Shown: one piece after another, positions 11,079 through 23,135 of the stretch
How the letters are laid out: each line of letters opens with the position of its first letter
How positions within the stretch are numbered: position 1 is the stretch's first letter
From: Uloborus plumipes
Lineage: Eukaryota; Arthropoda; Arachnida; Araneae; Uloboridae
Length of the DNA stretch: 64,000 nucleotides
Assembly: GCA_038373865.1 (NCBI GenBank)
Contig: JAXGGA010001124.1
Coordinates: forward strand, 1-64,000
Direction of reading: 5' to 3'
Program-made: the position numbers and the translations under genes
Notes under the pieces: generated by a model
What the model was told of the DNA's origin: nothing
Databases searched by the model: none
Seen by the model: the letters and a program-made list of their open reading frames with translations, nothing else

Positions 11079-12419
11079 TTATACTTGCGGAAACAAATAA
11101 AATATGTGATGGAACAAAATACAACGAGGTCCCCCCCCCCCTGCCGTGAATAATTTGCTCACGGCCCGAGTTCTAAATGGTTAATAAAATTTAATGCTAG
11201 AATAATTGAACAATTCTATTATTCATTTTCTTTTTGGCAACAATTAAAACACTTTGCCCACCCACCCAAACAACAACATAGTAAATATAATAAAAGCTAG
11301 TAACAGTTCCAGACTACTGCTCCGTCAAAATATATGAAGTTAAACTGAATATTTATTTTTAATTTGATATTTTTCGGTCAGAACACTGAGCTTTAAACTA
11401 CTGAACCTATTTAACATTCTTTGTGTCGCCATGTGTTTCAAAGAACTTTTTTGAATTATTGTAAAATTACCTTCTACTTGAAAGGAATTAGCTCTCTTGC
11501 TGATAACGATAGACTTTTTAACCTTGGTTCGATTTGGCATTTTGCAGAATAATAAATTTAACTTTTCAAAGTTGCAAATGGAAAGAAATTCAACCTTTTT
11601 ATCACATAAATAATAGTGGTCTTTACTGGAGGTAGTGATGAGTAGTTGTTTGTCCGAATACCAAATATAAGGCTGTATCAGTTGAGCCGACAAGTCTGCA
11701 TGTGCATATTCTGCCTATCGCTTTATTCGAACACCAAAATGCGGTATTGAAATATCAATTTCTTATAATTTATGGAGAGCACGGATTATAGAAAATGTCT
11801 CGACTGAAAATCGGAATTTAGTGTTGACTGGGATGAGATTGCTCATATTTTTTTCTGAATTTCAGGGTTTTCCTTCTTTTATTTGATTGAGTAAGTTTCA
11901 GATTTAACTAATTTAAAAACTTGCAACTTCAATCCATATTCTCCTTTTTTGAAAAACAAAAATCGTAGCAAGCAAGGTAGTCTTCATCAAAATTAAATGT
12001 CATCCTTCTTAAGTTGTGCCAGTTGTTTGGAAAAGAATCTTCATTAGGCAACTTATGTTCATAAAATTATGACCGATAATCAAGAATGTGCAGTGGTGCC
12101 TAGGTTGAAAATTCCGGATGAAAGTTTCGCTTCAAAAGTTACAATCTGGCGATTCTGTGATGAAAATCACCTCCCATGTCTTTATTTCGAGTCATGTCTC
12201 TCAGGTATCAGTTCTTGTATTCCTTCTTATTGAACGTCCTTGATCTCTTCTGCCACTTCATGACCTTGCTTCTAGAAGTAGGGCAAATGGTCGCACGTGC
12301 AGCATCGTATAATATATTCGCTAACCCATTCGTCAATTAATCTGTACTGAACAGAACGTGGAAGAAAATATCTTTTTTCCGAAAAAAAAAATGTTTTAAT
12401 ATGTAACTTTTCCATAACA
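11079..12419. other. AT-rich DNA without recognisable feature
   Basis: Apart from a C run near 11130 I see no repeat boundary, RNA gene or credible coding frame. The longest open stretch (minus, 11340-11693) has no recognisable domain. Confidence 0.4.
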
Positions 12420-12660
12420 AGTTTTGTGTAGGTTTTCCTTCTGTCCGTGTACTTACGATTATGCAGGCAGCCGAAATATTCATTTTGACTATCCCAGAAT
12501 CCATTTTAGCAATTTGAGTCGTGACTTCTGCATGTGCGCATGTGTTTTCTAATGTGTGTGCGTATGTATGTATAAATATCTATCTTATAATGTATTACTC
12601 AAATTACGGTGTGTGTCTTACATGTCCTGTCTCTGTGATAATGCGGTAGGTTTGATGATA
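12420..12660 (+). repeat. Diverged relative of the 33.3-kb TIR element
   Basis: GCAGCCGAAA, CGTGACTTCTG and a TGTGTGCGTATGTATGTAT run appear in the same order as in the element at 33333-34094 (33486-33575 there). The ends are not preserved, so this is an internal relic. Confidence 0.5.
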
Positions 12661-14088
12661 TAGCGTACTTGTTGTGGTTTAGATCTTGGAACTTTGCAAT
12701 AGCGCCTCATACAACTTGAATAAATCAAAGAAACTATTTCTGGGCATGAAAATTTAATTAGAAGAAAGTAATATTTGTGCGAGATAGATAAGACAAAAAT
12801 TAATTTGGGGAAAAACTCATGGATATTGTTTTATAATAATTGAAGGCCTTGGAAGATGAAGGGGCTATGTTACATTTTAAAAAATAAACACTCTGGACAA
12901 TTGTAAGCAATGGATACAGGTAAGCAAATAAAATTTGGTACATCAAAAAGTTGATAGTTGATGTCATTAGACCGATTTCATATACACACAAACGACAAAA
13001 CCAGAAAATAAAAAGATACAACAATTAAACTTTGAACTTTAATTACTCGAAAGTTCTGTCTTGTCGTTATCAAATTACTTACAATATATCGAATTCCCAA
13101 TGTTGGAGTTTATTAAAAGATGAACTAGCTATTGGCTCACCCAATTGTAAAACTTATCATGGATGCATCACTTTTACTTATAAGAACAGTTTCGAAGAGA
13201 TCTGTGAATTTGAGAGTTAAATTTTGAAACTTGCGAAAAATATTTTATCGATTTATCTGTTTGTGTTTTTCCTTACAAAGTGAAAGGTCGATAATGACCT
13301 TTTAGCAGAGCTGGATTTTAAAGAGAAAGAATGGAAATAAACAAATACGAAGTATACTTTCCAAGTTTGCGTCGACTTCATTATATTCGGTACATTTGTT
13401 TATATCAAACAGTTGCCCATGGCGGCAAGATTTTGTACTGTAATATTTGAAGCAATCGATGAGTGGGACCCACAATTACAGAGGAAGTCATTACTATTGA
13501 TTCCTCTAGCCAAGTGTAACGATTCTTCCTATTGGTGAAAAAAGAGAAGACCTTCCACCTTAAAAAAAGTGCGATTTCAAAGCCAACATTTTTTTATGGT
13601 CTGATTCATCCAAGCAACGTTATAGGTTCCTCATACAAGCCGCGGTTTATGAGCATGATATTGGAATTATTATGGGTGGAGTGGATTAATGATCAGGACA
13701 CCCCTGTCGAATGAGGCACACGAGAAATATATAGTGGAAGTGGTATCGAACGTCTTTTTCCGTGCCATTCCGAACTCGAAAAAGGAGGGGCCGTACTTAG
13801 TAATTTGAGGGTAATTGCCGATTTGATTTGTTTTTTATGTTTGTGCAGTGATTAGGTTTCTATTGTGTTTCTGTTTTCCTTAGACTTGTAACGAAGTTCC
13901 TTTCATGCAAGTAAAGGTCGCTGGAACCGCTGGGTTACTTGTGTGTATAAACTTAGTATTGAAATCTTTTTTACTCCGATTGCACAAGGAATGAGATTTG
14001 TTTGCTTCCGGTTAATTGCTTGCACTACGATGTTTTAGGGACTAATAATTGGATGTTGACAACACTTTTTGTGCTGGTTGATAGTTAG
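12661..14088. other. Probably single-copy non-coding DNA
   Basis: I see no repeat borders, RNA gene or recognisable protein domain on either strand. Confidence 0.4.
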
Positions 14089-14090
14089 TA

Positions 14091-14500
14091 CACTGTAAAA
14101 AATGAATGTTGTTTTTACAGTGTAAAACAGCTAATTTTATAGTTATAAACTGTAAAAATTGCTAATTTTACAGTCATAAACCGTAAAATTTCTACTTTTA
14201 CAGTATTAAACTGTAAACTTGCTAATTTTACAGTAATAAACTGCTAAATTGCTAATTTAACAGTTTATTACCGTACATCTTACCGTTTTAAACTGGAACC
14301 TCTGCTGCCAGTATTATACTGTTGTTTTTACAGTATAATACAGCTAAAATTTACGGCAATAAACTGTAAAATTTCTAACTTTACAGTATGAAACTAAAAT
14401 TGCTAGTTTTCCAGTTTATTACTGTTTATTTTACAGTTTTAAAATGGAATCTCGCCTGCCAGCATTATATTGTAAAAACAACAGTTCATTTTTCGCAGTG
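14091..14500. mobile_element. TA-flanked MITE made of CTGTAAAA modules
   Basis: The left end CACTGTAAAAAATGAA (14091) is mirrored by TTCATTTTTCGCAGTG (to 14500), each flanked by TA (14089-14090 and 14501-14502), as for Tc1/mariner-type MITEs. The interior is a chain of about ten modules alternating CTGTAAAATTGCTAATTTTA with its inverse, so the 410 bp is largely self-complementary. Confidence 0.85.
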
Positions 14501-14502
14501 TA

Positions 14503-16365
14503 GTGCACGTTTTCCGTTTGCTAATGTTGTTAATTATCTTATTAAAGTTTAGTTAAAATTGTCGTGCGCAGCTGAATCTTTTTCGTAGTTATGAGCGTTC
14601 AAAATTGCTTATTCATCAGTATGAAAAACTTATTTAAGCAGTAATGTGAACTGCTGTAAGATATTTTTTGTGCTTTAAAAGGAAGAAAGCATCCCCGTGC
14701 ATAAAACAGAACAACTTTTGAACATGTTCGGTTTAAATCGCTAAAGTAATGTCTTGTCAAGCTGAAATCTTAACTTTTAATTTTACTCAAGTTTAATTAA
14801 TTTTACTTAGGTTTAATTGTTCGGGAAATTTGTGTACATATAAAGCGTTTGACGCACTCCCGTATAGTTGGTAAAATGCTCCATTTCAAAGCTTTTCGCC
14901 CTGGATTGCATCGATTAATAACTTGAAATGTTGCAACGCGTAGAAAACTTGAAGGATAACATAGAAATGCATTGCCATTTGTAGGTTTCCTTCAAAAGAA
15001 ATTCCATTTATGTTTGAAAAGTTCAAACTAAAGTCGGGTGTAGTAGAAAAAATGAAAAGAAATGCTCTTTTGAATTTACTGATGCATTTGAACTACACGA
15101 AGCACTGATCTATTTGAATTGATTAAAAAAAAAGTCTGGGGGAAACTAGGCAAACTTTACCAAGCTTTTGGTTTTTCATTTTTCAATTTTTTGTATAGTA
15201 GTTAGAGCTTATAAAAATATACAATGATTAAAATGATACGGTGATGAAAATTTAATACGTGATAATGATTTTAATTACGTGATTAGTTAACATTATTGTG
15301 GCTGAAAATAATTGCATAAATCGAAGTGGAAATGGTTCAAAAAAATTATGTGCCTCAAGTCTAAATATGAGTCAAGTGACCTCAGGCCTAGTTAGACTCC
15401 CCTCCCCCTTCTAAAAATTTATGCTCGGAACTCCATTGCTTTTTAGATCTCTATGGATGAAGCATTTTGATACATTTAAGAGCAAGAATATGTGATGTCC
15501 CGTCGGTTGTGATAGTTTTATCATATTGATTTATTTTGTTTCGATAAAGTAGAGATTTATTTTGAAAAAAAAAGGCTCTTTTGTGAAGATTTATTTTGTG
15601 AAAGAGAGGCACCTCTAGAACGATAATGAAATTAACTGAGGGGGTGGGGGTGTAGTAGTCGCGTATTTTGTTCCATAACGAGCAATTAGGATGTAGGTTT
15701 TGTGTTTATTTTGTTTTCACAGTGATACCAAATTTCTGCGAGTTTTTTTTATCTGGGGAAAAATATAACATGTGTAATTCTTATTAATACATTTTATTAC
15801 CTGCACAGATGTTTTCAACAGTAAATCTAAAATTTTTCCATACTCCGTCAGAAAAAAAATACATTGGGCTTGGTTAATGGAAACTTCCCACGGCATTGCA
15901 ATGAAAATTAAAATATTTCAATTGCTTGCAAGCTGTTGGTAATATGAATCTTCTTTCTTTTTCTTTTTAGTGCTTGAGGAGGAACAAAACAGCTAACAGT
16001 TTTTCTAAACCGGCACATTTCTTTAAAATTGATTCTACGACAGTTCAACCAAAGAAGTCTTTGGTTCAACTCTCTGATAAGCGTTGTTTTGCATTTAAAC
16101 GGCAACCCTTAGAAGAAAGGACCGTAATATTTCAGTATTTTTTCCTTGTTGACGGTAAAATAGCCTTTTTTTTTGTCATATATATTTACCCATGAACAGA
16201 AAATGAACTTCTCGAGTTGGAAGCAGGAGCGGCCCGAAAGGAGGTCCTTAAAATTTTCCTCATTCGGCAAATTCGGACTGACGATTCGGCAAATTCAGGG
16301 ATTTTGCAATATTTGTTTATAATTCCGTGTATATATATATATTGTGTATGTAGCTGCAATCTTCC
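14503..16365. other. AT-rich DNA without recognisable feature
   Basis: Nothing with a supported boundary or product was found. A GTGATTA/TAATTACGTGAT-rich patch at 15235-15290 is locally repetitive. Confidence 0.4.
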
Positions 16366-17887
16366 TTTTTAGCCTACTTTCCCGTAAAAAATAAAAGAAA
16401 GACGAAAAAAGTATTAAAAGTAGCTTAATGCATCTAAAAAATATCGCCAAGTTAAAAAAATAAAAAGGTATAATGAATATCGAAAAATTAAAAATTTGAA
16501 ACTAGGGTATTGAGATGGGGAATTTGTGTGTCGGTCGGTCGGTCTGTTTGTCCCCCCCCCCCTAATAACTTTTGAATGAACATTCCGATTTGGACAAACT
16601 TTTTTTTGTTGGAAAGATCTCGGCGAGTACAGCTCATTCCCATATTTGATTTTTTGATTTGAACAATTTTTGGTTCAACTTTGAACCGTTCAAACAACCT
16701 GTCCCGCGATGCTAACTTTTGAGTGAACAGTCCGATTTGAACTAACTTTTTTTTATTCGAAAGGTCTTATCAAGGATACTTCATTCCCGTATTTACATTT
16801 CCGATTTGAGCAATTTTTCGTTCAACATTGAACCGCTCAAGCAAGCTGTCACCCCTAATAACTTTTGAGTGAACAGTCCGATTTAAATAAACTTTTTTTT
16901 TGTTCGAAGGATTTCAGCAAGGATACTTCATTACCGTATTTAAATTTTCAATTTGAACATTTTTTCTTTCAACATTGAACCGTTCAAGCAACCTTTCCCC
17001 ACCTAATAACTTCTGAGTGAACCATCTGAATGGAATAAACTTTTTTTTTTTGTTTGAACGATCTCGGAGAGGCTCAGTCTCATATTTCGCTTTTTGATTT
17101 GAACCATTTTTCGTTCAATATTGAACCGTTCAGAAAAAAAATGTAACATTAGCGCCTACGTGGAATTTAAGTTAAATGTTGATCCTGAACTTAAAGTCGG
17201 ATTTCCTTTAAACTAACTTTGTAAGAAAATGGTTTTGATAAATGATGTTTGTAAAGTACTTTTCTGAATAATCTTCTGTGAGGACTCTGATTCCAACTCC
17301 GACTCCGCAAACATGGCGGAAATGCAGGCTCAGAAAAAAAAATGACTGACTGTGCAGACGATTTTTTGTTTATATATTCATTTGTTTTATTTTATTTCTT
17401 TATTATTATTATTATTGGCAGACGATTTTTTTTGTAAGAAAAATGATTCATTCACGAGGGCATTTTATTCTTTATTTATATTTAACAGCTGGCAACGGAT
17501 TTAAAGTGAAATTCGAAGCATTTTATCAACGGACGAGTTTTTTTTCTTTTTTTTTTCTTTCTTTGATAAAATGTGCTTTGATGTACTTTGTACTTTTAAT
17601 TTTTTTTTGAAAACAATTGACGAATTTTTCTACGGAAGAACTTTAAGTTACATTCTTTAAAAGGTGCGACAAAACTTTATTTATTCATTTATTTACTTTT
17701 TATGTGTCTATTTCATCTGATGGAGTGGTATATTTTGCTTTTAGAAATCAGCTTTAAGTGCTAAAAAGGTATGTTTGACATAATTTTTAGTCTCAGATAA
17801 TCAAGAGAATAATGATCAGATGCTAGAATGCCGATGTTGATGTACGGGAAAGTAGGCTGGTTTAGTTCTTGACAGAACTTCTTGTTT
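16366..17887 (+). mobile_element. Sub-TIR tandem-repeat element, copy 1 (candidate Helentron-associated)
   Basis: It starts TTTTTAGCCTACTTTCCCGT. The inverse ACGGGAAAGTAGGCT (17844-17858) is followed by GTTTAGTTCTTGACAGAACT, which forms a hairpin (AGTTCT/AGAACT), and the element ends CTTGTTT. The order within is: one ATCGCCAAGTT unit (about 16442), a short CGGT microsatellite (16534), about four units of a roughly 145-bp tandem repeat containing GAACCGTTCAA and TAACTTTTGA (16560-17130), then a 3' tail shared with the other copies. Sub-terminal inverted repeats, central tandem repeats and a 3' hairpin match the layout of DINE-1/Helentron-associated elements. That class is inferred, not proven. 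Confidence 0.7.
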
Positions 17888-18139
17888 ATATGCATTTTTT
17901 ACCTTTGAAAATAAGGAGACCCGATGCAAAAACTTAATTATGTTGTTGCACAAACTTGTCAACTGATCAACACGCTTTAATTTGTAAATTTTCATTAAGA
18001 TGCAATATTTTATGATCTGTTATGCTGTCCATATCTTTTAATCTGTATTACGTTAGATAACAATAATTTATAAATTATCCAATCAATCGTTTTGACGATT
18101 TAAAATACACTCCCGTTGTTATTTATCAAAGTTCAAGTA

Positions 18140-18348
18140 CTGTCTACAATTTTTTCGTGCGACCTCCGCCGTATCTGTGCACGCGCCAAGTCTCTTCGGA
18201 CTTTCTCGAAATAGGGGGGGAAAAGCAACGAGGAAGTAGTAAGCGAACAACAGCTGAAGGCATCGGGAAGTGCGCATCCTAAACCTATCTCCCCTTTTTC
18301 AGATGGAAGCGTCCGTGGCTGCCAGGCGCACAAAACGCAAACAGACAG
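18140..18348 (-). mobile_element. 209-bp MITE, copy 1
   Basis: It is flanked by TA (18138-18139 and 18349-18350) and bounded by CTGTCT/AGACAG inverted ends. It is an inverted copy of 54256-54464, exactly the same length and visibly similar throughout, including GGATGCGCACT, CCGATGCCTTCAGC and GGCGGAGGTCGCACGAAAAA. The open frame across it is not a gene. Confidence 0.7.
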
Positions 18349-18350
18349 TA

Positions 18351-18526
18351 CAGTCGACGCTCGATATAACGACCGTCTCCGTCCTACAGAAAACGGTCTT
18401 TATAACGAGTGGTCGCTGTAAGAGGTAGAACATAGAGTATATTGGGATACAGTTGGGGGTTTTCTCACCGGTCGTTATATTAGGATGGTCTTTATAACGT
18501 GTGGTCGTTATAACGAGCGTCGACTG
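18351..18526. mobile_element. 176-bp MITE with CAGTCGACG ends, copy 1
   Basis: CAGTCGACGCTCGATATAAC at the left and GTTATAACGAGCGTCGACTG at the right form the TIRs. TA lies at 18349-18350 and 18527-18528. The left TA also ends the neighbouring 209-bp MITE. The second copy is at 43359-43552. Ends and target fit a pogo/Tigger-like Tc1/mariner MITE. Confidence 0.85.
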
Positions 18527-18528
18527 TA

Positions 18529-19277
18529 TTTGTCAATCATCTGAAGAAAAGATTGAAAATGCTCTTTTTTTTTTCTTTTTTTTTTTGTGACTTTTTTTAA
18601 ATCGTACCTACTATCTTTCCTAATAAAACTAACGGTATAAGGTATGTGTGTATGCTCGTATTTTGTCATTTGGAACATTATGAATTTCAGTCGGCAAATA
18701 AATTTTCCTCCTCCGAAAAATTTTAGCTCGGGGCGCCCCCGGTTGGAAGTTCGTCTTGAAGCGAGTATCGCCTATCTCTTTCATCGCATGTCAGCTAAAC
18801 AATTCAATCCACTGTGTGTTGAGAATAATAAATTCCACTCCATACCTTTATGCCTACCCTTCCCTCGCCTTATGTTTAATGTATGGGGGAGGGAAGCGTG
18901 TTGTTACCAATAATAATTGGCGCCGGGCACCTAGCTGTCTGGCGCCGGATTTTTCTGAATAATTGGACCCCGCCGGCTGCTGGCCTTGCCCCCCTTTTTG
19001 TTAATGAATCGGACGTAATTAGCCATTTTTGTGGAATGGCGCGCATCACCCAAAATTATACCGTGACGGATACACATCATTTCCTTTCGGAATTTATGAT
19101 CGAAATGTTGATTAACCCTGCCGTCATTTTTTTACTTTCACCGTAATCATATCTTTTTACTTTCGTTAATAATGCTTAATCGCGTTTTCGTTTCATTTGT
19201 TTCGACGTTTTGAATTCACATTTTCCACGTTAATTTTGTGCTGGTGTGTGTTGGTGTAATCTAATGTCGAAAATAAT
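18529..19277. other. Single-copy stretch, less AT-rich; possible regulatory DNA
   Basis: From about 18690 to 19150 the composition is richer in GC than the surroundings, with several TAAT motifs (TAATAATTGGCGCC, CGTAATTAGCC, GTTAATAATGC). No repeat structure or protein domain is recognised. Regulatory function is only a guess. Confidence 0.25.
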
Positions 19278-19500
19278 ATATATAATAGGGATGGACCGGA
19301 TAGTGATTTTGTCGGATACCGGATATCCTGTGGCTCCTCGCAAGCCGGATACCGGATATCCGGAATTGTACCGCCGGATATCCTGCGGATATCCGGCATT
19401 ACAATTACATTGCATGTTCGCTTATTTTTATGTAATGCAGCTTCAAAACAATAAATCAAAATTATTTCTCGCATTATTTCTTTAAGAACATGTTAAATAC

Positions 19501-20242
19501 TAGGGATGCACCGATTAATCGGCAGTACCGATTAATTGGCCATAATCGGCCCCTTTGCCGATTATTAATAATTGGCAAAATCGGGCCGATTAATCGGCTA
19601 AAAAAATTTTTTTTCAATTTTATTCTTAAAGTATACTTTTACTAAGAAACTGCGATAAATAATTTTTATTGAGAGTAATAATAATCCTCACTGTTTGATT
19701 TAAAGTTTTTAATAAATTAATTCTCCTACTTTGAATAAATATACATAGACAATGTTGCAACATTTTTCATGTGGCGACAGTTTCCTCCTTAGTACATTGT
19801 TTTAGATAACCTCTAATTTTCACAAAGAATAAAATTTATGAATTAAATTGCTACTAATTACTAAACAAATTAAATTATAAGTACTCCTAAATTGGAGTAC
19901 AGACTCGATTCCCCTTTTTCTGAAATTTTATGTCCAATTAACATAATTAACAATGTTAATGTAATGTTATTGAGAATAATATGAAAATTGGTTCTAAGAA
20001 ATTTGGTAAAATATTGAAATTATTTTGAAAATTGGGAAAATGGAAAAAAAATCTTCTCTTGGAAATAAATTACTTACTATTTCTAAACTCGGAATTGTAT
20101 AAGAGAGAAAAAACAGTGATGGCAAAATTGGTAGTATTAAAAACAATCATCCTTATCAATAATCGGCTGAGCCGATTAATCGGCCGATCATCAACAACCG
20201 ATTAATCGATAATCTGCCAATTTGCTTATCGGTGCATCCCTA
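19501..20242. mobile_element. hAT MITE, 742 bp, nested
   Basis: TAGGGATGCACCGATTAATC (19501) and the inverse GGTGCATCCCTA (to 20242) are flanked by TTAAATAC (19493-19500) and TTAAATGC (20243-20250), an 8-bp duplication with one mismatch. CCGATTAATCGG modules repeat near both ends. It lies within the larger hAT element and is therefore younger than it. Confidence 0.85.
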
Positions 20243-20794
20243 TTAAATGCATTCAAATTAGTTTTTAAAGCCCCTATTTTATTGTACAGGAGTAGCGCTG
20301 CATATGAAATGAAACACTAGCATATTGTGATTTCTTTCTAAATTATGTATTTTTATCAAAAGATACAAAACTTTAAAAGATGGAATTAAATATTTATGTA
20401 TGTACTCAAAGTTTAAACTTTTAATTATTCTTAGTTTAAATTTTAAAGCTTTTCTGTTTCAATATCATTTCCATAAGTTCTACGTAAATGATACAGTTAT
20501 TAAATATTTCACCAATATTATGTACCGATAATTAATTTACAAAGAAAGAAAAAAGAAATTAACCTCAGATAACGTTTTTTTACGAATTAACACATATTTT
20601 ATTAGAATTTTATGAATTTAAACTTCATTACAAAGTAACACATTCTCTTATTTCTAATTTTGCAATAATATAAAGCAAAATTTTGTTTTAAAATTCTTTT
20701 TTTAAGAATAATACGCATGTAATTTTTCTAACATACAAATTAAAGAAGAAAATATTAAAACAGGACCAGTGTGTTAAATAATGATAACAATAAT

Positions 20795-21140
20795 AAACTT
20801 ATACTTAAATAATCAATCAAAAATTTTATATAACTCCAAAAAACAAAGGTACATATTTTCTGAAGATTCAAATCAACAGCTTAAATATATTTTTAAGAGT
20901 TACGCTAAAATTGTTCACTTTTTAAAAAACAAATGAGTGAACTTATACTTAAATAATCAACTGAAATTTTACTTTAGTTCCAAAAAATTAAGATACACAT
21001 TCTTAAAAGTAGCAAATTATCATTTTAAATACATTAAGAGTCATGCTATACACATTAACTTTTTTAAAAACAAATTAATAAACTAATTCTTAAAAAATCA
21101 CCTCGAAATTCAACTTAATTTTGAAAAAATAAATATATTC
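20795..21140. repeat. Three diverged tandem units of about 120-165 bp
   Basis: Each unit includes AACTTATACTTAAATAATCA (the third diverged), TTCCAAAAA and a TACACATTTT-like block followed by AAAACAAAT. They are direct repeats inside the 3.56-kb hAT element. Confidence 0.6.
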
Positions 21141-21164
21141 TTGGATGCAAATGTTATATTTATG

Positions 21165-22095
21165 GGTTATTCCAGCAAAATTGGTACAAAAATCATGTCT
21201 GAAATTGTCGAGTTTAGTTTATCAAATGGAGTAATTTTCGCCAACTAATCGTTGTTTTAAAAATTATTCTCTGTTTATTTGTGCATAATAAAGAGTAAAT
21301 GGCTTGTATATGAGTCATTCATTAAGGGTTTTGAATAGTTTGACCACTTTGTGTAACAGAGGAGACAAATGAGGTTTGAAAAATATATTTCTAATCGCAA
21401 AGAAAAGGTAATTACAAAACAAGTATAAAATGGACTAAACATCCTAAAGCTAATTCTGTCTGCAATTTCAAGAAAAAATATTTTTTGCACCATTAATGCG
21501 ACTGTAACAGAGTGGACATCCCAAAGTGCAAATTAACTATCATCAGCAAAGAATTTTAGGCTTATCTTAGTTGCTGACTATAATTCAATGTATCAAAGTA
21601 ATCACAGCAGGTACATTACTTGTACTTCTTTAAAAAAATATCACATTGAATGCGATTGCTTATTTTATTTCTGAAAGGCTTGTAACAGAGTGGACAGTTT
21701 GAAACATAAAAAATCTAAGAACAAAGATAAATAAGTGTTTTTCCATGATTTTTTTGTTTACATACATAAAAATCAGCAGAAAGGGTGTCAGAAGAATTTT
21801 TTGTGCTGTGCATTGCAAATGATTTTGTTGTTGCATTTCAGCTTAATCTGAAATTGCATTTTAAGTCCTAGCAATTTAAAGCTGGGACAGATCATTTTTT
21901 CTTTCTTTTGCCAAAGATTTTTTTTTTTTGAGTCCTTTATGAATGGCTTATGCCTAAATAAGTAATACTTGGTTATACACAATTAGATGGAGAACAAATT
22001 AAAAAATACAATTAATTGGTGGTAAATATTAAAATTAATTACCAAAATTCTGAAGAATCGGGACTGATTTGTAACATTTTCGCTGAAATGACCTA
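21165..22095. mobile_element. Possible nested element with GGTNATTCCAGC ends
   Basis: GGGTTATTCCAGCAAAATTG (about 21165) is mirrored by CATTTTCGCTGAAATGACC near 22076-22094. TGTAACAGAGTGGACA occurs twice inside (21505 and 21681). Target duplication is uncertain, so the limits are approximate. Confidence 0.5.
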
Positions 22096-22950
22096 CCAAT
22101 GTTAGATAGGTTATTTATTTTGCATGTTATTTTCAATTATAATAAAGCAATAATAGTGGCAAAGTAAAAAATATCTAATTACAACATCATTGGGTTCGCA
22201 TTTTTTGCGATAGATCGCAATTTTTGTTAGAAGTACAAAAACTAAAAATAAAAATTCAATAAATAAAATAATCTGAGAATTTATATTAAAGCTACTGCGA
22301 TTAATTTTTATGAACTAACGATATGATCGTAAGTTTTTTTCAACCTTTTGTCGCACATTAATCCTTGAAGGTTTGTAGCTTTTTCTTTCTAAATATTTTA
22401 ACTAAAAGATTTTTGAAAAGCTGAAGACAATCATACTTTATCTGGAAATTGTGAAAAATCAAATATGCAGAATGCTTCCATGCCCAGTACAAAGTTGAAG
22501 AAATAACATATAATTTTTGTTTTAGAAGCAAAAATTGGTAAAAAGGAAAGATGAAATGTAATTACATCATCTAAAAGGTTTATCAAACAATGTATTTTTT
22601 CACTGGGATTTTTGTCAAAAAGAAAATATTCAATTAGGTCCTCACATCATACTGGATAACCCTCACATCAATCCCGGATATCTCCCACATCAATACCGGA
22701 TACTTTGCCGGATATCCTGCAAAAATCTTCCGGATATCCGTATCCGGGCAGTCAGCCGGATCGGATATCCGGAAGTACCGGATACTTAAAATATCAGCCG
22801 GATAGGCCGGATACCGGATAGTTACCGGATATCCGGTCCATCCCTAATATATAAATAAAAATATCTGTATCATTGCGTTTTTAAATTCAAATGTTAGAAA
22901 TAAATATATAGACGTATTTTATCTCTTTAAGTCTGTATATAACTTAAAAC

Positions 22951-23127
22951 CAGGGACGTCATTTCGAGATTTTCCAGGGGGGGGGGGCGGCAAAGGGTGC
23001 ATACACAATGTAAAATTTACCAAAAAGTGGCAAAATCACGCCCACTTATATGCCAATACATTGATTTCCTAAAGTCAGGGGGGGGGGCAATCGACCCCCC
23101 CTGCCCCCTCCCTAAATGACGGGCCTG
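22951..23127. mobile_element. hAT MITE, 177 bp
   Basis: The ends CAGGGACGTCATTT and AAATGACGGGCCTG are flanked by a perfect 8-bp duplication CTTAAAAC (22943-22950 and 23128-23135). G- and C-runs lie just inside the ends. Confidence 0.88.
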
Positions 23128-23135
23128 CTTAAAAC

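Larger units (their letters stand above)
19286..22846. mobile_element. hAT element, 3.56 kb, non-autonomous
   Basis: The TIRs TAGGGATGGACCGGATA (19286) and TATCCGGTCCATCCCTA (to 22846) are flanked by a perfect 8-bp duplication ATATATAA (19278-19285 and 22847-22854). CCGGATA/TATCCGG modules crowd both ends (19295-19400 and 22670-22840). The interior is AT-rich with no hAT transposase. It carries another hAT MITE at 19501-20242, a three-unit tandem repeat at 20795-21140 and a TIR-like pair at 21165-22095. Confidence 0.88.

Noticed and set aside
16488..16697. Open frame with RFKVEPKIVQIKKSNMGMSC and its relatives at 25098-25307 and 29150-29431
   Set aside because: It recurs only in the tandem core of the Helentron-like element and is broken differently in each copy.
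18133..18333. Open frame conserved at 54233-54433
   Set aside because: Both are in the 209-bp MITE, on opposite window strands; similarity is of the DNA element, not selection on protein.
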